Source of the DNA: Paratinospora sagittata
Lineage: Eukaryota > Streptophyta > Magnoliopsida > Ranunculales > Menispermaceae
Assembly: GCA_035771175.1 (NCBI GenBank)
Contig: CM069590.1
Coordinates: 58,907,683-58,971,682 of the forward strand
DNA length: 64,000 nt
Reading direction: 5' to 3'
The position numbers and the translations under genes are program-made. Under the pieces are notes generated by a model that saw nothing but the letters and a program-made list of their open reading frames with translations, searched no databases and was not told the DNA's origin. Below are positions 33,094 through 48,695 of the stretch, piece after piece. The stretch's first letter is position 1. Each line of letters opens with the position of its first letter.

Positions 33094-35114
33094 CTGAGAT
33101 GGAAGTTGGAGAAAATTGAGCTTTAGCACAAATTCCTACTCCCAAAGATACAGATCTACAGATTTAACCAAATCAAAGAAAGTCTAGCAGAGAAACTGCA
33201 TAGATAATAAGTTAAAGCCCTAGCCTCCTAGGCATCTCAAAGTAGAATAAACCAAAGAATTGAAATGAACAACCACAAGTAGAAAAAGCAAGCAATACCA
33301 AAAAGACTACAAGAGAAGTACAAGTCACAAGACTCACAACAATAAGACTAATGATCCATTAGGAAATTATCTTCCCATATTTTTAATCATAAAAGTTGTT
33401 GTTACTTCACTTTTTGTCCAAAGGTAAATGATACAAATTACAATTATCTGCAATAATCTATGTTGATTCATTATATCCAAACCATTAAACTCTTAATGAA
33501 CTTATAATGGCTATTTTATACTAACTTTTACTACTCAAGGACTTTATGAATTTCATTGACTAATAAAATAATATATATCTAGTTACAAAAGAAGATATAT
33601 TACTCAAAAGGTAAGGCAACAATGAAGAAAATACAGAGGACCAAAGGTCCTTCCCATAAGCAAATAATGATATTTAACCTTATAATTTAAATAATTAAAT
33701 ATCTGGGTGATTCAAAATACATAAAATAAAAAATAAAAAGTATGTCCGTTGGTTTAAGTTAGGATAAAAAAGGTTGTGCCTTACATACACTCCCTAGTCA
33801 GAAATTTGTCAAGAAATGCTTCATTTCAACCAATCATATCCTACATGTTATTCTACTAAGTTGGAAACATTTCATTATTTATTTTTTTTCTTCTTGAGAT
33901 TTCGGTCAAAAATTACCGTCGGACACATGCTGAAGCTTTTGAACTGCCTAAACCAAATCCAATAAAAGCCAACCATAACTTCAGATCTAGGAAACTGGAT
34001 CGGAACTTACCTAAAATTTGATTGAATGCTTACTGCATTTTATTTTTGTAATTAACGTTAGTTGATATTATCCTTGGATATTGACTAAACTGAAACTGAA
34101 AATCTAAAGAGGGAGGTAAAGAGAGTGATGGAAATCTAATATTTAAAAACAGAAGAGATAAAGATGCAAAAAAAAAAAAAAAAAACAAAGGAAGCGGGGA
34201 GAAAACAAGTGTTGTCATTGTCAAGTGAAGAATTAGTTGGAGAAATTGAAGTAAAGCTCAGAAGGAGGTGGATCCTCTACTAGACATAAATACCCCCAAA
34301 GAGTTTTTGCTTCAACTTGCGTTAACTGCCCACAACACCAATAAATGGCATAATAGATGCATCACCATTTCTAATGTTAGGTTCATCCTTTCAGGATCAT
34401 GACCATGTCCAATCCTAACTAGAATTGCCCTGCACTGCCATTTTAATTACCCTCTATCTCTCTCTCTCATATAAATTTAGCCCGCTCTTTGGCACACAGT
34501 TACACATCTCCTTTTGTATAAATTCTGTGGGAATTCTACTATATTGAGTCATTCACCAAGTGGACCCCCAAAAGTGCATTCCAATTCCTACACTGTGACC
34601 GCAAAATAAGAATGAACATGGGGCCCATGGGTTTTGGTATTCAGAGATGAGAGGTCTCTCGACAGATCCATGATTCCACCATATCCATGAATGTGATGTA
34701 CCAATATAAGAGTTAACTCTGTAGATGATGGTCCCTACACCCTACGGTGGCTTTTAAACCGTATAAACAGTCAAGTTACAGGTTCCACATGTGGAACTCA
34801 GTCTCTCTCTCATACGCACATGAAATCAACAAAGAAGAGGACAACGCTGTTACATTAAGTACACACACCCAGTCAAGTCTTTCTTCTCGGGCCTTAGCTT
34901 ATTTTAATAGCCCAATTGGCCCATAAGTCCAATTGGCAAAATAACGTGGGTGGGGATCACTGTAATTTTATTAGTGACACCCAAAATCATGACGTCAAGG
35001 GCCCTCGATTTTATTTGAAATTTTTAATCCCTGCATTTCCTAATAATACCAAATTAAAAAAAAAGCATAATAATAATAATAATAAGTAAAATGAAGAAGG
35101 AGAGGAGTTTGACC
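33094..35114. other. Spacer and ARO promoter region
   Basis: No gene recognised. It includes a poly(A) tract near 34167-34184 and a stretch around 34460-34800 with CT-rich and ACGT-free sequence. The last 200 bp before ARO become GC-rich and pyrimidine-rich. Confidence 0.4.
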
Positions 35115-35122
35115 TTATAAAA
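35115..35122 (+). promoter_or_regulatory. TATA box of the ARO gene
   Basis: TATAAAAA about 190 bp before the start codon, followed by a GC-rich leader with a CT-rich tract (35224-35242). Confidence 0.45.
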
Positions 35123-35303
35123 AATTGGCAGACCCAAAGACAACGGCCAGCGCTGGCGTAGAAAAAAGCCTGATTTGGACCAAAATTTGCCAGCGACGCG
35201 CCGGAGGCCAGACCCCAGACCCTTTTTCTTTCTCTCTATCCCCCGTCGATCTTAGTCAATAACGCCCAGTTAAGGTGGTTCCTGGGGCGGTGGTGGTGCA
35301 GCC

Positions 35304-37277
35304 ATGGCGGACATCGTTAAACAGATCTTGGCGAAGCCGATCCAACTAGCAGACCAGGTGACCAAGGGCGCCGATGAAGCCCACTCCTGCAAGCAAGAGT
35401 GCGCTGAGCTCAAGTCAAAGACGGAGAAACTGGCGGCGCTACTTCGCCAGGCCGCCCGAGCCAGCTCGGACCTCTACGAGCGACCCACCAGTCGCATCAT
35501 CGAAGACACGGAACAAGTCCTGGAAAAGGCCTTGGCCTTGGTCGGCAAGTGCCGCGCCAACGGCCTCATGAAACGCGTTTTCACCTTCATCCCACCCGCG
35601 GCCTTCAAGAAAATGTTTTCCCAGTTAGAAAACTCCATTGGTGACGTCTCTTGGCTGCTCCGCGTCTCGACCCCTGCCGACGACCGCGACGACGACTATC
35701 TGGGTCTTCCTCCTATAGCCGCTAACGAGCCTATTCTCTGCCTCATCTGGGAACAAATCGCCACCCTTTACACAGGTTCGCTCTCCGACCGATCCGACGC
35801 CGCCGCCTCTCTCGTCTCTCTCGCCAGCGACAACGATCGCTACGGCAAGCTCATCATCGAAGAAGGTGGCGTCGGGCCTCTGCTGAAGTTGGTGAAGGAA
35901 GGGCAATTGGAGGGGCAAGAGAACGCGGCCAGAGCAATTGGGATGCTAGGGCGCGACCCTGAGAGCGTCGAGGTTATAATTCACGCTGGGGTCTGTTCTG
36001 TGTTTGCTAAGATTCTGAAAGAGGGTCCGATGAAGGTGCAAGCTGTGGTGGCCTGGGCTGTGTCGGAGCTTGCTGCGAATCATCCCAAATCCCAGGATCA
36101 TTTTGCCCAGAATAATATAATTCGATTGCTCGTGGGTCATCTCGCCTTCGAGACTGTTCAAGAACATAGTAAGTATACCATACCCAGTAAACAGAACTTG
36201 TCTTCGATTCATTCGGTTGTAATGGCCAGCAAGAATCCTAACCATAATACTCAGAAGCCAACCGATGAGGAAGAGAAGCATAGCGATAAAAAGATCCCTC
36301 ACCCTATGGGAAATCGCAACCCAAACCAGATGCATAATGTGGTTGTCAACACCATGGCGAACACGATGGTGCCCAAATCGCCGCCGAAGCCATTGCCACC
36401 GCAAAATCATGCTAACAGCATGAAGAGCAGTCCCAGCAGCAATAAATTGAACAACCAGCATCATCATCAGCATAACATTTCGGGGTCAGGAATTGGGATT
36501 AAAAATAGGGAATTGGAGGATCCAGCCACGAAAGCCCTGATGAAGGCCATGGCTGCAAAAGCCTTGTGGAAGCTTGCCAAGGGGAATTCACCTATATGCA
36601 AAAGTATAACTGAATCCAGAGCGCTGCTTTGCTTTGCGGTCCTACTTGAGAAGAGTACTGATGAAATCAAATACAATTCGGCCATGGCATTGATGGAAAT
36701 AGCTGCTGCTGCCGAAAAAGATGCAGAGCTTAGACGCTCAGCCTTCAAGCCCAATTCGCCTGCTGCCAAGGCTGTGGTGGATCAGTTGCTGAAGATTATT
36801 GAGAAGGCAGATTCTAACCTTTTGATACCCTGCATCAAGGCCATGGGGAATTTGGCGAGGACATTCCGGGCAACAGAGACGAGGATAATTGGGCCTTTGG
36901 TGCGGTTACTCGATGAGAGGGAAGGGGAGGTATCCCGAGAGGCAGCAATTGCGCTCACAAAGTTTGCCAGCAGTGAGAATTATCTACATATTGATCATTC
37001 CAAGGCTATAATAAATGCAGCAGGGGTGAAGCATCTAATCCAACTAGTTTACTTTGGAGAGCAAATTGTTCAAGTTTCAGCATTGGTTCTCTTGTGCTAC
37101 ATTGCACTTCATGTGCCCGACAGTGAGGCACTTGCGCAGGCAGAGGTGCTAACAGTGCTTGAATGGGCATCGAAGCAGGCTTTCATGGTTCAAGATTCCA
37201 CAGTTGACAAACTATTGCCAGAGGCTAAAGGTAGGTTGGAGCTTTATCAGTCTAGAGGTTCAAGGGGATTCCACTAA
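35304..37277 (+). CDS. ARMADILLO REPEAT ONLY (ARO) protein
   Basis: Single exon, 657 residues, in line with Arabidopsis ARO1-ARO3 (about 650-660). The plant-specific N-terminal helical region starts MADIVKQILAKPIQLADQVT and continues CAELKSKTEKLAALLRQAAR and FTFIPPAAFKKMF. Armadillo repeats occupy about 145-290 (for example GGVGPLLKLVKEGQLEGQEN, AARAIGMLG, VVAWAVSELA) and about 400-640 (ATKALMKAMAAKALWKLAKG, AAIALTKFAS, GVKHLIQLVYFG). Between them lies an insertion at about 305-395 that is rich in Asn, His, Gln, Lys and Pro (QHHHQHN), as in ARO1-3. ARO proteins work at the plasma membrane and cytosol in polarised growth of pollen tubes and root hairs, restraining ROP GTPase signalling. Start ATG 35304 in GCCATGGCG; stop TAA 37275-37277. 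Confidence 0.94.
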   Translation: MADIVKQILAKPIQLADQVTKGADEAHSCKQECAELKSKTEKLAALLRQAARASSDLYERPTSRIIEDTEQVLEKALALVGKCRANGLMKRVFTFIPPAAFKKMFSQLENSIGDVSWLLRVSTPADDRDDDYLGLPPIAANEPILCLIWEQIATLYTGSLSDRSDAAASLVSLASDNDRYGKLIIEEGGVGPLLKLVKEGQLEGQENAARAIGMLGRDPESVEVIIHAGVCSVFAKILKEGPMKVQAVVAWAVSELAANHPKSQDHFAQNNIIRLLVGHLAFETVQEHSKYTIPSKQNLSSIHSVVMASKNPNHNTQKPTDEEEKHSDKKIPHPMGNRNPNQMHNVVVNTMANTMVPKSPPKPLPPQNHANSMKSSPSSNKLNNQHHHQHNISGSGIGIKNRELEDPATKALMKAMAAKALWKLAKGNSPICKSITESRALLCFAVLLEKSTDEIKYNSAMALMEIAAAAEKDAELRRSAFKPNSPAAKAVVDQLLKIIEKADSNLLIPCIKAMGNLARTFRATETRIIGPLVRLLDEREGEVSREAAIALTKFASSENYLHIDHSKAIINAAGVKHLIQLVYFGEQIVQVSALVLLCYIALHVPDSEALAQAEVLTVLEWASKQAFMVQDSTVDKLLPEAKGRLELYQSRGSRGFH

Positions 37278-37435
37278 TTACACACAAACAGTTATTCTTT
37301 TTTTGTTTGTTCCTGTTGCTCTGTTTTTCCAATTGTAGGGTATGTGTATACAGTTAGATTGTTTCTTTGGAGTTGGGAAGAATTCCTCAAGTCTATACTC
37401 CCATGCTACCATTCTTTTTATTCTTCTTTCTTTTC

Positions 37436-37467
<32 letters not shown>

Positions 37468-40400
37468 ATTTCAATATGGATTGGCAGTTTTATGCACAGC
37501 TTCTATTATGTTCTGTAACATTTATTTGCTTGCTTAGGCTGACAGAGGGTTTTCCTTGACAATCTACAATTAGCAATTCCTACTTTGTCGATTGGGTCTA
37601 AATTAATTAGAATCAGAAAATTAGATAGGATAAGCACAATTGAGACCCATAAATCAAACTTCTGGAACATGTTGACACGTGAAACACCAGCTGTTTTTTA
37701 TCGACTTAATACACAAGAATACCTTCATTGTGCGTTTTGAGAGTATGCTCAATACCAAGCACACGACTAAAGGATCATGCCATATCCTCTAGAAGTCACC
37801 CACACTAGTAGCAGGCCTGAGAACCTGATCCAATCTAGTGCAGAATCCCAACTAGGAGGCGAATATGAAGAAGTTTTGCAGGTTTGAAAAAGGCCTGAAT
37901 GGCTCTAATGGTTGGGGTTCTGTAATGCCTGAGAGTTAGTGCAGGTCTAAGAGCTATTAAACTTCAGCCTGTAAATTTGATCATAATGAGTCTACCAGAG
38001 TTGTGACCACAGGAAGGTTCACGCAGTAGACAATAAAGTGCTTCAATGGTCTAAAGGCTAGGCCATATGCCCAAACCACCTAAATCTTACATTACATATC
38101 AAGACTTTGTTATAGATAGAGGGGATTGCTTAAGAGAGTTCATTAAAGAATAACAAAGAAGGGACATTTCTAGAGTTGTGATCACAAGTAGTTCAAGAAG
38201 TAGACAATCATACTGGTTGAGACCTCCAGGATACTGTCAACAACAATTTTGGGTGAGAATTGATGCCCAAAATAACTGCTGCTTGGTAGACACTAACATC
38301 AAGCACTGCATGGCAACCTCTTCCTCCATTGTGTCAGACCACTTTCATAGCATCCATACAAGGCCTAAGGTGTTTAGGCATCAAGGCAATAAAATACTTT
38401 ATTCCCTCCAAGAGATGTTTAATATTTTAAAAGTAGTGGCTTTGATGGTTCCACGACACAATGAGGTGTCGTTGGATCTTTCCGCCCTCGGGACGACATT
38501 GTACCTTTTTGAGCTCTGTTCAAGGTTTGCACGTTTGGACGGATCCTAATCTTTGATCATTGGAGCAGTGTCATAATCTACATACATCATGATCATGAAT
38601 TAAAAAAAACTTTTTTCAGGTCTTGGGACGCAGTTGCAGCCTGGAGAGTCCATAGCCTTCTAACTACCGTTTACCAGAATATCCAAACACCGAATAAGTT
38701 ACCTACATAAATTGTAGTTTTTTAAAGAACACGATGAAGAGAGGATTCCGGGACCCGTTTGGATGAACAAGGTGACACGTTTAGGGGAATTGGGCATGCT
38801 TGCCTTACAGACCGGTTACCAACTTGAGCTAACAGGTCCAAGAACCATAATCTCTTCATATGGCCTTGATACAAGTATCTATCACAGCCCAGTGGCAAGC
38901 CTAAAACTTGACGTGCATGGAAAATAAAAAGCATATCTGCCTCTATCCTGCCAGCCTATCCTGATGCATACTGGTAGCTAGACAAAATACTTGGTAGAGG
39001 AAGGTCCAAATAATGCTTGTTGCTTTGTTGGAGAAAGTATTGGAGTTATTGATGGCTATTTGAGGGATCTTATAGCTTAATTAAGCTGCTTGATGGCTAT
39101 TTGAGGGATCAAATAAATCACAAATGTGCTGTCAGCTAGCTAGTGTTTATCAAGTAAAAGGCATGATATATCTTATAAATATGAGCTTCCTCATCAAAAA
39201 CTTTAAAAAATCAAGTTACACACTAACAAAGATTTTCAGTCAGAAAAAAAACATGAAAATACAAAAAAGTAATATATATATCAACAAGGCGGCATATGGG
39301 TTTTTGCTGACTTAAATGTAATGGAAGTTTGGAGAGAGCAAATGATACATAAGAAAATGAAACGCAAGTTACCAGCATCTGACTGGTTTTCTTTCGATAT
39401 CTCAGTCACAACCAATCGCGATTGACCTCATTGAATTTCCTCCACACAAGATGAATATACAGCTATCCAACGATATGACTTCTCTATAGAGGAGAGCCTC
39501 TGACAAATTTTTTTGACTAATTAAAGAGAAAACAAGTATTCATGCCAAGTTCATTTTTTTTTTTTGGGAATATTCATGCCAAGTTCTTACACCATGCTCA
39601 TTTGAGCAAAAGCACATAAAATGAAAAATGAAGTGGGTTTTATAATTTTGTTATATAAATCAACTTAATTCTTTCATACTAACAAGTAACGACAAAAGTC
39701 TTTGAAGGGAAGGCGATTCCATACATCATAATAAAATTCCCCATGACTCCAAATCAATACAACTGCCAAAAGTTACTGTTTTGGGGTAGTTACAATTTTT
39801 TTTCTACCCATGTGATACAGTTTCATAGTAGTTTTTACTAGAAAGCTGTCCCCATTAGACGTAATTTACAAAGAGCATTATGACAGAGACAATACATCCT
39901 TTTTTTTTTTGCCCTAAAAGGGAGCCCTAGTTGAGTAGTAAATTTAGTTTTTTGCTCCTATTTTTTACTGTTCATTTTTTCTTCATTATTTGCACTCCCT
40001 CACCATTTGAACAGAAAAAGGAGAAAAGACCCTGTTTTTCTTTAAGATAGGGGGATAACAACATCTAGCCTTGTCCTGACTACTAACTTGTACTCAATTG
40101 AGATGAATGGTGTTCTGTCATTCCATTCTACATCAATCTAAGAGATAACATACTTGCTTTTTAAACCCAAAGGGTCATTACAGCCTTGAAGGCATTCTTT
40201 TAGGGTTTGAGCTCAGAAACAGGAAGTATGAAACCATAGATGTGCTTCTATTTATTATGATTTTGATTAATTTTGGAACTAGGATTTGGATATTAGAGTT
40301 GGACAAGTATAAATAAATTTTCATAACTTTCAAGATTATATTATTGCTCAATTTTAACAGCACGTTTGATGATTTATTTACAACAAATGCATGCTCTTGA

Positions 40401-42660
40401 GGCACATGTTCTAGCCTAAAGACTTGGTGCCAAAGTTTTGGCAAGTGAAATATGCATGCAATGATACCCAAGCTTTTGAAGACACTAGAAAATGGCAAAT
40501 AGTCCATACCATGATTAAGATTGTTTTCCTTAGAATCTTCACTAGGCCCAGGAACCTCCCAGTGGCAGAGTAGAAAATAGGCTTGTTCTACATTAAGGTT
40601 GATGGCTATCATCACTGTCCCGCTAGGGGAGATCTTTCACCTGCAGCAAGCAAATTAAACAAATTGAATTTGAAAAATTGCCAAAACAACTTTTCTCAGA
40701 TTTGTTAATAGTGGAAGAGAATATCAATATGTGAAGTCCTATTAAAAATGAATGAAAGAAAAGATGATCCAAGTCGAAAATGACAATAATAAGAGTTCAA
40801 CAATTAGCCTTAGTAATAATATTTTTGAGGACTCATGGTTTACGTTTTAAGATAAACTTGAACCAACCACCATGGAAGCGCTGACTTGGACTAAAAAGAT
40901 GTTAACCTAAGTTGTAGATATGTTGCAGCCTGCATGTATTTCTGAACCAAACATTAATAAGACCAGCAGAAAATGAACTGAGAGTTCATGAAATCAGGAT
41001 CCAAAGTGGAATTCAATTCAACAAAAGATCAAGTTAAAAAGGGTTTGATTTTCACATTTTGGATTAGGGGAAAATCTCCTAAATAACTGTAGCAGAGACC
41101 AAATGTTGCGTGGGTTATCTGCAAATATACAAAAGATGACCAGAAATGCATACCCAAGAAGACTTAAATCAATTTAAATGACTGACAAGGTGAGGCAGCA
41201 ATGGAAAAGTGTTTTAACTAGGACCTAGAATCCACTCGGATGAGACAAAGAGGCTGAATTTCTCTGATTTATAGAAGAAAAGGTGCCTTTGATCTTAGCA
41301 ACCCTTAAATGTTACTCAACACAACAAAACATTGTCCCAACTACAAGGCTTTGTTAACCTTGGATATTAGTAACCCTTAAATGCTTAACTCGAGTGACAA
41401 CATTTTCCCAACGGCATAGAGTTGGTTGACATTAATTTACTACCTCCTCTCAACTCTAATACTCTATCAAGGGTCAAATCTTTAATTGTATAACAAAAAT
41501 CTACGTCTTTCTTAATCATCTTTATTCATGCTATTCTAGATTTCATTTTCCTCAATTGTGAATATTAATAGTTAAATGTTGCTTTTTCCAAACTAATGCA
41601 TATGATCTTCATCATATATTCAAACCATTTTAATCATCTCTCATTTTATCTCTAATTGGAGGTACTCCTATCATTTTCCAAATGTGTTTAATGCCATCTT
41701 AATGTTTCTCAGGTTATTTAATAATCAAATCTTTCGAAGAGCAGCAAAAACTTAAAAATGGAGGCCTAAACAATGACGCATAGCTAAAATGCAATTTAGG
41801 TCACAAAGTGGAGAGTATTATTCATATCTGTTGTGTTTCAAATGAGTTGATAAAATCTCATGCAATTCTCTTCTCTGCCTCTACTAGTATATTTTTTCTT
41901 AACAGTAACTGGACTTGTGAGAGTCCAAGGATTTCATCTAGTCCTTCGCAACCTGTGGTAGACACGAGGCTGTTAGATTTGAACCAAATAATAAAGATTG
42001 TGAAGTTAGGATTCAGATTGAAGCATAACATGTTGATTCAATCCAACTTTATTTTTGAAATTGATACACCTACAACAAAATCTCAATTAAAAAAAACGGG
42101 CCATGACCTATTGCACACACACATATACTGATATACGGCAATCATACTTCATGAGCAAAGTCCATTCTATATATTCATAGATCCCATACCTAATGTCATT
42201 ATACTTTTGATCCAAATTGAGAAAAAGGAAAAAAAAAATAAAGAAATAAAGAAATCATCAGGTCAAAGAAGACCTTCTTCTTCATCATCCCCAAAACCAT
42301 CCTTCTTTAATTCTGAGTTCATTGTATCCAAATCATCATCCCTACCATCACCATGAAACTAAAAGCATATATCATCATCCCCAGCTTAACAAAAAACGGT
42401 TAAAAATCTCATATTCTAAAATGTTGTGATCGCATTCTATCAGAACCAACCCTCAGAGAAGACGTTCATCACAGTGATAGCAGTAGGCTAGAACCAAAAC
42501 AAAACCACTCCAAACATAATGCTATGTGCCGTGTACAAATCTCATTTAAGATTTTTGGTTCATTTCGGAGAGAAAATCTTTCTATCCAGTAATAGTAATT
42601 ACTGTATCAATCAATGAGAGGAATAAGTTGCAGATTCCCCCTCAGGCATCCATGAATCTT
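37278..42660. other. Long spacer downstream of ARO
   Basis: Begins with the ARO 3' region, including a TTTTG-repeat tract (37440-37462). No protein family was recognised in the open frames (38178-38549 plus strand; 40178-40615 minus strand). On the minus strand, 42346-42275 could be an acidic terminal exon (DDDLDTMNSELKKDGFGDDE, then EEGLL and stop), possibly linked to the promoter-like segment at 42.7-42.9 kb; this is unproven. Confidence 0.4.
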
Positions 42661-42691
42661 CCCTTAAACCTTGTTTCATTATATAATTCAA

Positions 42692-42709
42692 AGAGAGAGA
42701 GAGAGAGAG
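42692..42709 (+). repeat. (AG)n microsatellite
   Basis: Nine AG units immediately beside the GC-rich promoter-like island. Confidence 0.85.
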
Positions 42710-42717
42710 GACTCACT

Positions 42718-42950
42718 TAGGGTTACAGGAGAACCGCGCCAAAGATGAAGACGAAGGAACGAGTAACAACTAGGAACCTCTCTCGGCGCCAGAACGCCTT
42801 TAAGTTTGCGCGCCAAAATTAGATTAGGAAAGAGGAGGGGAAGGAGATAACATATGTTTTTTCTGGAGCTGCGATCCAGAAGGCTTCGCTGTGGGGACGC
42901 CCACTTACATTCAAAAATTTCGTTTTCCAATCCCACCATGCCATGTGGCG
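42718..42950 (-). promoter_or_regulatory. Orphan promoter-like island with E2F motifs
   Basis: A GC-rich island in an AT-rich spacer. It contains a palindrome-like E2F site TTTGCGCGCCAAA (42805-42817), a second TTTGGCGC (minus strand, 42743-42736) and GGCGCC (42785-42790). On the minus strand it ends in aaccctaagtgagt, which looks like a 5' UTR exon and splice donor. E2F sites of this type mark plant S-phase genes. No convincing coding sequence was found downstream on either strand. Confidence 0.45.
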
Positions 42951-42960
42951 GAGTAGGTTT

Positions 42961-43924
42961 TAATTATATCCATCGTGTTCAATAAGAAGGCCCATAATGA
43001 AGTTATGGAGGATTAGATGGCATTTCATTCGTATATCAAATAAAGTTATTTGTTATCGAGGATTTATAAATATCAATTGTATGTCATTCAAGTTTTAAAA
43101 CTTAGAAATATTTTTTCTATTAGAAAATAAGGAATTGTATTTTTTTCTATTAAAAAACAAGGAGTTTAAAAACTATTTACAATATTAAAATTTTATTACT
43201 GGTCAAAGCGATATATTGTTATTCAGACGCATTTTCAATATATTAGCTCATTAAGTACATTGAAAGTTATCAAATTAAAAAAAAATTCTTAAAATAAGTC
43301 TTATATGTAACATCATAAAAGAAAATTTTTAGTGCCTTATTACCAAGTTATCCATAAATGTATATTTTGTATAAATTTATTTAACAGTTTTCTATTGAAA
43401 GATAATGGGTAATTTAGGAATTCACGATAAAAATTGCGCGTTATAAGTTAAAGAGTTTTGACTTTATAAATAATATAAAGTATAAATAAAGATTAGATTC
43501 TTGAATCATATATCAATACATGATTCAAAGGCCTTTAAGGTATATTGCAAAGCTTTTTGCTAAAATTGTGGGATGAAATAATGTATATTTATGATTTGCA
43601 AACCTAAAAAAATCTTACTTGATAGAAATGCAATTAAGTTTGATATGGTAGTTCTGTTTTTAGTGAAACTAAGTGTGAAGCAAATAACCTAACTTATCCA
43701 AATCACAACCTCACACACACACACACGAGAATCAGAACTCCCTCCGCCAACAATAACCACCACCACTGCATTCCAACTCCCAATCTCATCCACCCAATTT
43801 TATTATCCTCCCCTCACACATAATCCTACTTTTCCTCATCTCTCCTCTTCCTATCTTTTCTTTCTTAATTCATCAACTTCTTCTCCACTCCATTCTTCTG
43901 ACCTTCTTTTCTTCATCATAAAAC
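42961..43924. other. FNR promoter region
   Basis: AT-rich up to 43690, then a (CA)n tract (43711-43727) and a pyrimidine-rich leader (43780-43910) typical of photosynthetic plant genes. A TATA-like tttataaataat lies at about 43463, which would give a long leader; a nearer core promoter could not be fixed. Confidence 0.4.
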
Positions 43925-46491
<2,567 letters not shown>

Positions 46492-48263
46492 TTCTTGCTT
46501 CTATTAACAAGTGTGTCTTGTTCAAAGAAGCTCTTACGTATTTCCACTTCCCATGTAGATAGGTGACCTTCTTCTCTTTTTCAAATTTATATTGAGTTTT
46601 TCGCATAAGATAGCAGTGTCATTATGGCCACTCAAAAGCTTGATTGTAGAGGGAACATGGATCTTAATTGTAAACCAATATCAACCTGTTGTACTCCTTC
46701 ACCTTTTTCCGATGGTAATCCGTCTCTTTTCAAGTATGAAGTGTAACAGTTTTATGTCATTTAAACAAGAAGATTTCTAATGTGCATAAAAGTAAAAATA
46801 AAAGGAGAATATATTCGGTTATTTGCATAATTGACATGTCTGAGATTTTGTGGAGAGTGCTATTTTTTATTCTTGATCATCCACGACCATTCACTACTCG
46901 ACGAAAGTCTTCCAGAAAACTTCCAATGCAAGGTAACCTGGCATGACTGATCGATTTGTGAAGGTAGATTCTGTCATTGATGAGAGAAAACATGCATCCA
47001 TGTCTTTCAGGAATTTAGCTATTGCAAGAAATTCACTTTTAGCAAGCTCACTTTCTCTGATCATGGTACTTGGTGGCATTTGAATGTCCTCGTCTCCTGC
47101 CTTCCAAATTAACACATGCTATCCTTGATATTAGGAAACCTGAACATTTGAACTGAAAGTTTAGAGGTTTATTTGACATATTCGAGACTATGGGCATGTT
47201 TGGTACGACTGTTGAAAAAACTCTTTTTAAAAAAATTGGTCCAATCAGTTTATTCAAAACACATAAAAGTTGTGTTTTCTACAGTAGATTGATCCAAAAT
47301 TACATGTTGTCAAATTATCAAAAAAGTTTGCAATCGCTCAATCAAATCCTGTTGATATACACACACTAACCTATTAGGTGTAAATCTCTCCTTTACGGAT
47401 ACCAATGGTTTTTAAAAAGAAAATTTGCATAATTATTGATATAAAAAGGGTGGTTAAGCAGAAACAAGATGCAAATAGTTGAGAACCAAGTCCACTAATA
47501 AATGATGTCTTTTAATGAAGTGCCATTGGAGGCAAAGTGATAATGTCTGCTAACAAAGTATCATCCGAGGCAATAGGGTTGATTAAGACATGACATGTAT
47601 GTCAAGATGGTGAGTTTCCTCTTACTAGTGCTAAGACTTTTTGAAGATAATCTTGACACCTGAGCCTAGATCATGGGTTTTTTTTGTTTTTTTTTCCAAT
47701 ATATTATCTTTTACATTGATTATATCCATACAAGACATTCAAGATTCATCGATTAAATATATGGCTAATCTCAACTATTAATTAATACTGAGAATAAATG
47801 CCACGAATCAAGATCTAATGCAACTACAATAAGGCTCTAAAATAGAACCCAACAGGGGGTTACAACCCCTCCACACTTGCTGAGGGAGTTTAATCCCTCA
47901 CCTTATTTGAGGAAAGATGGGTCCCCACCGTTTTAGCTATGACTTATTTTTCCCTCCTCATGTGGTTAAGTCGAGATAATTGTAGGATGTAGTGCGTTAC
48001 TTATTAAGTAGAATACGAAGTTAATTGATCGATGTTAGAGTTTGACTCTGTTTTTAAGACAATTATGTCCACTTAGGTGCTTACGGTATATGATACTTGT
48101 CTCTCAGGATACAACGATTACATTTTATAACAATAACATTTCAAATTACAAGATTAACGAACTAATTGATGTTTAGTACTTTCTCATACACTATGACTAA
48201 AATGAAGAATGCATGTTCTAATTAATTATAATCTAATTCATTAAATGAATGACTATAGTAAAG
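46492..48263. other. Spacer after FNR
   Basis: FNR 3' region, then spacer. A 73-codon open frame on the minus strand (47115-46894, with KFLKDMDACFLSSM) has protein-like composition but no family I can name. Confidence 0.4.
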
Positions 48264-48427
48264 ACTATTTATAATTGACTAAAAAATACAAATAAAAAAA
48301 ACACCATTGAAAATAGTCATTTTCTTAAAGACATATCTATACATTACTATTTATAATTGACTAAAAAATACAAATAAAAAAAACACCATTGAAAATAGTT
48401 ATTTTCTTAAAGACATATCTATACATG
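48264..48427 (+). repeat. 82-bp perfect-looking tandem duplication
   Basis: Two consecutive copies (48264-48345 and 48346-48427) starting actatttataattgacta, nearly identical. AT-rich and non-coding, so a recent local duplication. Confidence 0.88.
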
Positions 48428-48695
48428 ATAACAAACACCATTTAAAAGCTCACATCCATTTAAATGAAAAAGTATTACGTCAATGGCCACAACTATTTAT
48501 TACACATTTTCATCTTTTCAATTTTTTATTTATTTTAAAATGAGATTTTTACGTCTATTTTTCCAACAACAATTTCATATGCAAAGATTCTTTTATTTAA
48601 ATGTGGTTAAGCCCACCCATAATAACTTACGCTCCAATCAAACGAAGTGATGAATTTAACATAATTTTTTGAGCGCCATACAAGGGGTGCAACGA

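Noticed and set aside
35946..36473. 175-codon open frame antisense to ARO
   Set aside because: Lies fully inside the ARO coding exon, opposite strand, with His/Met-rich composition produced by the sense codons. No family features.
38178..38549. 123-codon open frame in the ARO-FNR spacer
   Set aside because: No domain, no splice-site or promoter support, composition not distinct from neighbouring non-coding frames.
40178..40615. 145-codon open frame on the minus strand
   Set aside because: C-terminal half is AT-driven Lys/Ile/Asn sequence and there is no family match. A link to the E2F-like promoter at 42.8 kb is possible but unproven.
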